Shown here piece by piece: positions 1 to 7,900 of a stretch of 44,065 bases of DNA; positions within the stretch are counted from its first letter, which is position 1, and every line of letters begins with the position of its first letter. The stretch covers positions 1-44,065 of the IMG/VR virus record IMGVR_UViG_3300032288_002838. One strand, written 5' to 3'. The translations under genes were made by a program, and so were the position numbers. This DNA is from a virus. The notes under the pieces are model-generated. The model was not told the origin of the DNA, ran no database searches, and saw nothing but the letters and a program-made list of their open reading frames with translations.

Positions 1-1
1 C

Positions 2-316
2 GATAAGATCGGAATGTCATTTGAGGACATCTGGCTAATAGCCTGCGAAAAGGTCCTATTTACAATTTACTCTACAGATATCACAGAGGTATACGAAATA
101 AGAAACCTAATGATGGACCTATTCCGCAGAATGGATGAGTCAGCCAGGGATGCCAATAATGCCAGAGATACAGATAAATTAATATTCCACAGCATTCATG
201 TGGTCGAGACATCACCCATAGAGCCTTCAGCAGAACTTCAGGGTTTCATATCCACAGATGTGATCCTAGAGGTCAAGTATTCAAGGACTACTAATTCCAA
301 GGGCCGCTTTAACTAG
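2..316 (+). CDS. Tail terminator / tail completion protein, 5' end cut by window edge
   Basis: The reading frame is open to the left edge, and the first in-frame ATG (position 14) has no convincing ribosome site, so the gene probably begins upstream. The visible roughly 104 residues have the alpha/beta mix and the closing VILEVKYSR strand typical of small tail terminator (gpU-like) proteins, which cap the tail tube and join it to the head. Position supports this: it lies directly upstream of the major tail protein, where actinobacteriophages and HK97-type phages carry this gene. Sequence similarity alone is weak, and a head-tail connector is the main alternative. It is followed by 124 bp of non-coding DNA containing the leader of the next gene. 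Confidence 0.55.
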   Translation, partial: DKIGMSFEDIWLIACEKVLFTIYSTDITEVYEIRNLMMDLFRRMDESARDANNARDTDKLIFHSIHVVETSPIEPSAELQGFISTDVILEVKYSRTTNSKGRFN

Positions 317-377
317 TTGCTTTTAGTCTAGTTATCCAGTAAAATTAGCTAAGAGGAAAAAGAGAGCCTAGCCAGCT

Positions 378-409
378 TTGATTAGATTTAAAATGTAAGT
401 CAATATATA
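378..409 (+). promoter_or_regulatory. Possible promoter of the major tail protein gene
   Basis: A TTGATT hexamer (378-383) is followed about 20 bases later by an AT-rich run, ATATATAT (about 402-410), that could serve as a -10 box. Spacing is long and the boxes are degenerate, so the call rests mainly on the 124-bp gap and on the need for strong expression of the downstream gene. Confidence 0.25.
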
Positions 410-440
410 TATATGTTTATTTAACAGGAGGTTTTACAAC

Positions 441-1184
441 ATGGCACAAAATACAGGTAATGCTAGAAATATTCTCGTTGGTGCTTCACCACTATTTCTA
501 TCTACACTAGATATTACATCTCCAGATTATGCAGATTTTGAACCAACAAATACTGCAAAAGCTGGAACAGCAACTAAGAACAATAAGGTACCAGCATTCG
601 TACCACCAACAAACTTAGCGGAAGGCACATCTTACACAAATACACTTAACGCTATAGATGCAGCTAAGGGACAAGACGGAGCTTATCGCAACGTCGGTTA
701 CACAAATAACGGTCTTCAGGTTACATACAACCCATCATACGGTTCAGTAACAGTAGATCAGCTTCTTGACTCAGCAAAGCTTTTCAAGGAGACAATGGAG
801 GTTATGATCGCAACAGAAATGGCAGAAGGTACTCTTGAGAACGTTCTTGCTGTATTCGGTCAGCGTTCAGATACACTTGATGGAACAACAGATCCAAAGG
901 TAAAGGTTTTAGGCCTTGCTGGTGGAGCACTAGGTGAGGCTCCAACAGAGCGTCAGCTAATTGCAGTTGGTCAAGCACCAACATCAACAGCTGTTTCAGC
1001 TTCTGAGCGTGTATATTATGCACGTCGTGTTCTTTCTGTACAACAGTCACAGTTCTCTTTGGCTCGTAACGCAGCATCAACATTCCCAGTAACATTCCGT
1101 TTGCTTCCATCTGGTGACTCAGCTCACGCAGGTAAGGAATATGGTTTCATTGTAGACCGTGTTCTTTCAAAGCTTTCAGCATAA
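441..1184 (+). CDS. Major tail (tube) protein
   Basis: A 247-residue protein, probably the subunit that polymerises into the tail tube. It has a strong ribosome site (AGGAGG, 426-431) and is followed by an intrinsic terminator, as expected for a very abundant virion protein. Its codon choice differs from its neighbours: arginine is almost always CGT/CGC rather than AGA, which suggests selection for high expression. The chain is rich in Ala, Thr and Val with alternating beta-type segments, and ends in a strand-rich part (FPVTFRLLPSG, then YGFIVDRVL). Identification rests on position (between the tail terminator and the frameshifted chaperones), size and expression signals. I see no diagnostic short motif, and a major capsid protein is unlikely in this position. 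Confidence 0.75.
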   Translation: MAQNTGNARNILVGASPLFLSTLDITSPDYADFEPTNTAKAGTATKNNKVPAFVPPTNLAEGTSYTNTLNAIDAAKGQDGAYRNVGYTNNGLQVTYNPSYGSVTVDQLLDSAKLFKETMEVMIATEMAEGTLENVLAVFGQRSDTLDGTTDPKVKVLGLAGGALGEAPTERQLIAVGQAPTSTAVSASERVYYARRVLSVQQSQFSLARNAASTFPVTFRLLPSGDSAHAGKEYGFIVDRVLSKLSA

Positions 1185-1208
1185 TTAATATAATTAATTA
1201 ATAGATTG

Positions 1209-1234
1209 CCCCCCAAGAAATTGGGGGGTTTTCT
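1209..1234 (+). terminator. Intrinsic terminator after the major tail protein
   Basis: A perfect 8-bp stem CCCCCCAA/TTGGGGGG (1209-1216 with 1221-1228) with a GAAA tetraloop is followed at once by TTTTCT. It lies 25 bp after the major tail protein stop and probably limits read-through into the chaperone and tape-measure genes, keeping tube subunits in excess. Confidence 0.9.
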
Positions 1235-1293
1235 ATTGCTATGATATTTTGAATATGATACAATAATTAAGACGAAATCCTAGGAGGATTAAA

Positions 1294-1626
1294 TTGGCAA
1301 CTACAGTATATGATGTTGAAGAAATTCAACTACAAAATGGCGCAACAGTTAAACTTAAGCCTTTAACAATTAAAGAGCTTCGTGAGTTTATGAAAGTCAT
1401 TCAGAGAACACAAGAAGTAACATCAGAAGATGAGACATTGACAATTCTTATTGAGGCATGCGGAGTGGCACTACAAAAGCAACTCCCAGACCTAGTAGCA
1501 GATAAAGACGCATTTGAAGACACACTTGACGTTCCAACTATCAATCGCATTCTAGAAGTTTGCGGCGGAATTAAGATGGACGACCCAAACCTACTAGCGG
1601 CAGCAGTACTGGCTGGTCAGAACTAG
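1294..1626 (+). CDS. Tail assembly chaperone, short form (gpG-like)
   Basis: A 110-residue protein starting at TTG (1294) with AGGAGGAT (1282-1289) just upstream. It matches the short tail assembly chaperone of long-tailed phages: an N-terminal beta segment (QLQNGATVKLKPLTIKELRE) followed by helices. These chaperones coat the tape measure and recruit tube subunits; they are not part of the mature virion. It sits between the major tail protein and the tape measure, the invariant place for this gene, and carries a slippery heptamer eleven codons before its stop for making the extended form described separately. Confidence 0.85.
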   Translation: MATTVYDVEEIQLQNGATVKLKPLTIKELREFMKVIQRTQEVTSEDETLTILIEACGVALQKQLPDLVADKDAFEDTLDVPTINRILEVCGGIKMDDPNLLAAAVLAGQN

Positions 1627-1958
1627 ATCTAGCCGCTTTAGAAGGGGAAGTTTTTCTTCTTGGTAATTGGATAAATTACGAACAATTAGAAGATAATCTT
1701 TCAATGCCAGAGTTGATCCAGACTTTTAAATCAATGCAAAAGACTGAATCGGAGAAAAGAAGATTCTTAGCTTCAATTCAGGGAGTAGATTTAAATGAAA
1801 GCAGTAATGAAAATGAGGAGGATTCATCCTTCGAAGATGTTAGAAGAAGAGCGCTTGGTATAAATGCAGCAGCAAATGATGTTGTTTCATTACAAGGATC
1901 TTTTGCCAGCGAAGCTGGTTTTGGCATCGGAGCAGGATTAGGATACCGAATAGAGTAA
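1294..1958 (+). CDS. Tail assembly chaperone, long form by -1 ribosomal frameshift (gpGT-like)
   Basis: The product is predicted to read 99 codons of the short chaperone, slip back one base on C CCA AAC (1584-1590) and continue in the -1 frame to the TAA at 1956-1958, giving about 221 residues. The -1 frame is open across the junction and carries LDLAALEGEVFLLGNW and MPELIQTFKSMQ, a recognisable GT-type extension, well before any good start codon. The first ATG in that frame (1704) has no ribosome site and lies in mid-domain, so independent initiation is unlikely. The T domain is expected to contact the tape measure, which starts 9 bp after this stop. Confidence 0.85.
1584..1590 (+). other. 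-1 programmed frameshift slippery site (CCCAAAC)
   Basis: In the chaperone frame the bases read GAC CCA AAC, giving a canonical X XXY YYZ heptamer C CCA AAC. A one-base backward slip re-pairs as CCC AAA and enters the open -1 frame that encodes the GT extension. No obvious stable stem or Shine-Dalgarno-like stimulator was identified nearby. Confidence 0.85.
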
Positions 1959-1967
1959 TATAAGTAT

Positions 1968-4900
1968 ATGGCAGATAATTTAATCACGACCAATATTACC
2001 GCCCACGCAGACTTCACGAGTTTAAGAACTCAACTAGCTGCGGTTACTGCCCAACTCGTAAAATTACAAGAAACAACAGCGGGAACTAACGCTAAGCTTG
2101 CAAATCAAATTGCAGTAATGAACAAGTCGTTTGCAGAAACGATGCGTTCAACTGGTCAGTTCTCTTCACACTTTGTATCACTATCTTCAGACGTAGACAA
2201 GTTCGGCAAGAACTTAGATAGAGGCCGTTTAAAGCTCAACGATTATTATAATGCTTGGAACGGCCACACAAAGAAAACTAGCAACTTAATTAGAGATCTT
2301 GCAAAGCAGCAAGTAATGCTTCAGCAAGCAATAGTTCAGCCAGTTGGTAAAAATGCACAAGGCCTAATGCAGTACAACGTAATGGTTGCAAAAGGCTTAG
2401 ATGAAGTAAAGAACAAGATGGCACTTGCTCGCCAAGAAGCAGCAATCATGAACAAGGTTATGCTTGATGGATCTAATCAGCTTATTAACTGGGGTAAGAA
2501 TACACAGTGGGCTGGTCGTCAGTTAACTGTTGGTTTAACTGTACCTCTTGCAGCATTTGGAATGGCTGCACAAAAAGCATTTAGAGAAGCAGATGCAGAG
2601 CTAGTAAGACTCACAAAAGTTTATGGCGGTCTTGCAGCCACATCTTCAGCAGACTTAGCCCAAGTTAGAAAAGACATAACTGCTACAGCAAAAGAGATTG
2701 CTAGCTCATACGGAGTTGCATACAAAGAAACAATTGCATTAGCAGCGGACCTTGCAGCAACTGGTCAGCAGGGAAATGATTTAATTCAAGCTACTCAGCA
2801 AACAACAAGACTTGCAGTTCTTGGTGAAGTAGATAGACAAGATGCTATGAAAGCAACACTTGCTATTCAAAATGCATTTAAGCAAAATACAGAAGAGCTT
2901 ACACAGTCAATTGACTTTCTCAACGCAGTTGAAAACCAGACATCAACAAGCCTTGCAGATTTAACTGAAGCAATTCCTAAAGCAGGACCAGTAATCAAAT
3001 CGCTTGGCGGAGATGTAAAAGATTTAGCACTTTACCTTACTGCCATGAAAGAAGGCGGAGTAAATGCTGCCGAAGGCGCTAACGCAATTAAGTCCGCAAT
3101 GGCTTCTCTTATTAACCCAACTAAAGTTGCAACAGAGCAGTTTGCAGGATTTGGAATTGATTTAAAGGGTATTGTAAATAGTAACGCTGGTGACTTAACA
3201 GGAACCATTATGGCGTTGCAGGCAGCGCTAGATAAACTAAACCCATTAGATAAGTCAAGAGCAATTGAGCAGCTATTTGGTAAGTTCCAGTTTGCAAGAA
3301 TGTCTGCACTATTTGAAAACCTAGGAAAGCAAGGATCGCAGACACTTCAAGTCATGGACTTAATGAAGGCAAGCGCAGTAGATCTTGCACAGATATCTGA
3401 GCGAGAATTAAAGATGATGACAGAGTCAGCATCTGGACAATTTAAAAGAGCATGGGCATCAGTACAGGCAGACTTAGCACAAACAGGTGAGCAGTTCTTA
3501 AGAATAAGCACACAAGTATTAAAGGTTGTAGATTCAATCATCAAGTTCTTCCAGAACCTCCCAGGCCCAGTTAAAACATTCTTGAATGCATTAGGAGGCC
3601 TAACAGCAATTGCTGGTCCTCTTATTATGATGGCTGGTGTGATGGGCAACTTCATTGGATATGTCGTAAAGGGCATATTCCATTTAAGACAACTTGCTAA
3701 AGGTGGCCAAGGATTCAAACTGCTTACCCCAGAAATCATGGCAGCAGAAGCAGCGGCAAAAGGATTAGCAACTTCATTCTACTCAGATTCAGAAGCAACA
3801 ATTGTTTTATCAAATGCAGTAAATACTCTAACAGAATCATTTAATAATCTTGAGCTCAAGGCAAATGCAGCAAAAACTGCTGTACAGCCAGCAATATCTA
3901 CAGTTGCAGGCGGAGTTCTTATGGCAGGCGGAGTACAAAGTGGAAGAGTAGTAGATAAAAATAATCCATTAGTTGGTGCACCATACTCAAGAGATATGTC
4001 TCACTTGATACCAGCACAGAGCCAGCAGATGGGAACAATATTTGGAACAGTTCCTGGAGCTGGGCCAGTAAATGTAAGAATTGGAAAAAATCCACAAGCA
4101 TACATGAATCAAGATATGCCAAAGATTCCAGGAGTTACATCTGTTAATGGAACTTCAACTGGTATTGTTGCACAAGAGGCAGCAAAATGGCATGCAATGA
4201 CAGCAGCAATAGCGATGCAGTCCGAAGCAGAAATCAAGATATTAAAGGCAGAAGTAATGGCAACTGGCACAGTCACATCCAGCCTAGCAGATTCTTATCA
4301 AGCATTACTACCACAATTTTCTGAAATAACACAATTAGCTGCTGCCGAAACAGAAGCAATAGTTGCACAGCTACAGGCTAGCAAGATAACTGTAGATCAA
4401 GCGAGAGCAAAAGTTATGCAAATGAATGCGACAGTAGAGGCAATGCTTGCCGAAACTGCAGCAGCAACTGCAGCTGGTATGGGAAGAGTTGCAAATCTAA
4501 CTACAGTCCCACTGACATCGCAACCAGTGGTAGATCCTTTAACTGGAAAATCAAACATGAAGGAAATGTTCCATAAAGGAACAACAAAAGATATTGTTGA
4601 TAAGATTGCAAGAGCACTTGGTGGAGTTAGAACATCGGGCGCAGGATATAATATTCAGACAACAAAGCCTAAGTTTGCAAAGGGTGGAATAGTACCAGGA
4701 ACTGGAAACACTGATACGTACCACACAACTGCAGAAGAAGGATCATTTGTAATAAACAAGGCTTCAACAGAAGCCAACATGCCGATTATAGATGATTTGT
4801 TGGGCGGAGCAAAGCTACTTAATTCAGGCGGGCAGGTTCCAGTTGTATTAACACCAGGAGAAGCTGTAATTCCAGCGAATATTGCACAAAATAATATGCC

Positions 4901-7900
4901 TCTAATGTATTCTCTCAACGGAGGGCCAGGAAATACTGGAGGAACAGGTCATCCTATTGGCGGAAGAATATTACCTACAGTTAAAAGCATGGCTGGGCTT
5001 AGGGGAGTAGCTACAAGATGGTCACAAAATAATTATAATCAGGACTTTAAATATCGATCAATTATTCACGATGCCACAGCGCTAGTTCAAAAGGGAGTCG
5101 CCCCAGAAACAGCAATAGCAATAGTTGCAAGAGATTTTGATAAGGCTATATTAAGAACAATGGATAAAAACACTGGCACCATATCTGATGCAAAGTGGGC
5201 TCGCTTAAGACAAGCGCAGCTCACAGAGCTAGAAAACGAATTGCTAGTCAATGGGTTAATGCCACAAGAGGCTAGAATTCTTGGCACAAAGAACCCAAGA
5301 AGATCTCCAATATCTGGTAAGGGTGGACCTCAATCTGCAATGGATATCATGTCTATTATGTCAGATATGGGCTATGACCAAGTGCATCTTAAAAGAATTA
5401 AAAATAGTTTTGGCTTACATCAAGACTTCACATCAGAGCACGTTCTTCCATATGAAGCCTGGAAACAAAATGCTGATTTTAATTTATATCAAGCAGTAGC
5501 AGGAAATAAAGCCTCTAATCATTTCACCATGAACATGGAAAGAAAGCTTTTAAGATTTAATAAAGAAAACTTAATGCCAGACACATATCCAAAGACTCAG
5601 GCAGAAGCAGATCTTAGAATGCAAAAGCTATTAGAGATAACTGGGTATCCAACTGTTGAAAAACTCCTTGCTGCAGGAAAGCAAATTGAAAACGGCTTAA
5701 TGACACCTGGGATGAGATCAATTCTTGCTTTTGCTGAATCCACTCTAACAAAAAAATCACTTAGTAGAAATAAAGGCGGCTCAATCCCAGGTAGGTTTGC
5801 ACAAAGATTATTTGGCGGAGGAAAAGCACTGTTCCTTGGTATGCCTAAAACAATTAAGCAGGTAGAACAACAAAGAGCGATGAAAGCAGCAATGGAAAAG
5901 GCAGATATTGCAGTTAAAGATTCTAGATTTGCAAAGCATCCAGTAACAGAGTATGGAGATTTACTAGAGCCAACATCTGGAAGAAGCTTCCCAGTTCCTG
6001 GTATCGGTGGCGTATATACAAGAAACGGCGAAAAGGTTTTTGTTAAACCAATGCTTGATGAAAAGGCAGCACTTGCTGAAATGAGAGCAACACAAATTGC
6101 TCGTGAAGCACATGGACTAAAGGCTCCAAAACAAACTCTTAATGTAATGCGTGATCCAACTGATCCAAAGGGATTGAGAAAGCTACTAGTTCTTGAATCA
6201 CCATTCGATAAAGCCCTTACTGTGCAAGACGGTAAATTTACTACAGATGAGTATTTCAGACAGCTTCTTGCATCATCTCTTCGTGGAGATAAAGATCTAG
6301 GAAGAGGCAATCTATCTGGAAATGTTTTGTCTGATGTTGGGACTGCTGGAGTATTTTCAACAGCATCTGGGCTAAGAGACTATGCTGGATTCATGCCTTC
6401 AGTTGGAGATCAGGCAATGGTTAATTTGCTTGGAATTAAGGGAAGCGGAGCAAAGAAGTTTTTTGCTGAGTCTACAATGGACATTCCAAAGGGTATGACC
6501 CCAGACGCCTACAATTCAAGAATGCTTGAAGAAATTGAAGCAACTTTGCCAAGACTGAAAAAAACTATTGGGAGCTTTGATCTAAATCAGCAAGAAAAAG
6601 TTGTCTATGCAAAAATGATTAAAAGACTTGAAGATGCAAGAGATGTAAAGTGGAGAGAACTTCATGGCGTACACTCAGCAGTTGTTCCATCAAAAGAAGC
6701 AAATCTTACACCAGCGGCACTTGCCAAGATTGCAGCAGCAGAAGAATTAAAGAGAAGACAGTCTGGACATATTGTTAGCCTATCGGATGCTGGATTTAAA
6801 TCCTCAGCAAATGGATTTGCTATTGGCGGAATGATTGGTAATGTATTAAAAGGCAAAGCAATGCATAGAATCGGTGCAGGCTTTGGACCAACAGGTGCAC
6901 CAAAGCCAAGCATGTATGAGTCAGCGCCATGGGGCGTAAACTCATTATCTATTGAAATGGCTAACACCTTATTTGCAAATACTGGATTAAGAAAGCATAC
7001 TCAAAAATTATTTTATGATAAATTTGCAGCAGCCCTTGCTAAAGAAAAGCCTTATGGCTATGTCAAAGATGCAAAAGGATCTCTAAAGAATGCCTTAGAG
7101 CCAGACGTTCTAGACGCAGTGGTAAGATCAGCCGCATCAGATTTGATTGGAGATAGGTCTGTATTAAAACAACTATCGCCAATAGATAAAGATATTTTAA
7201 GACAAAAGTATTTAAACTGGGAATCTAAAAAGGATACTCCACTTACAGAATCTTTAAAGAAGATCATATTTGGTCTAGAAGGAAGAGAAAAAGGCGGCCC
7301 AGTTAATGGAGGGCAAGCATATGTTGTTGGAGAAAAAGGACCTGAACTTTTTGTTCCTAGAGTTTCTGGCGGAATAGTTCCAAATAATAAATATGGAATT
7401 GGTGGAACAGTTGGAATGCTTGCAACTATGATTGCTCCACAAATGATAGCAAGCAAAATATCAAATCCTATGGCGGCAATGATTGCCCAAACAATATCTT
7501 TTGTTTTACCACAAATGATAATGCAAAACATGGCAATGAAAAAAATGGCAGGAGGAGCTCCTGGCACAATCATGTCGAAGATACCAGAGTCCATTAGAAC
7601 TGGCGCAACAACCCCCATTGGAGTTGTTTCTGGAAAAACTGGAGGACTAACAAAGTACGGATCAGCATTAACAAATATGGCTTCAAGCGGATCAAAGGTT
7701 GGATCTGTTTTATCTAAAATTGGTTTTGCAGCAACTAGACTCAATGTCGGGCTTGCAGTTCTAACAACAGCAATAATTGTTGGTAAAAATAGATGGGATG
7801 CCCATAAAGAAAGCATGCGCTTAAATGCACTTGGATATGGTATGACCGCAGAAGCAGCAAAGAAAGCTGGCCTTAGATTCACCGATTTTAATAAAAAATT

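Noticed and set aside
1704-1958. Separate protein from ATG 1704
   Set aside because: No ribosome site, and the frame is open well upstream and continues the chaperone by a -1 frameshift.
5597-6310. Minus-strand open frame (237 codons) opposite the kinase-like region
   Set aside because: Antisense shadow of the tape measure; no start signals, and Ser/Phe/Pro-rich as expected for the complement of an AT-rich gene.
7058-7882. Long minus-strand open frame (274 codons) inside the tape measure gene
   Set aside because: It lies wholly within a gene of strong coding character on the + strand, has no ribosome site and gives a composition typical of an antisense shadow.
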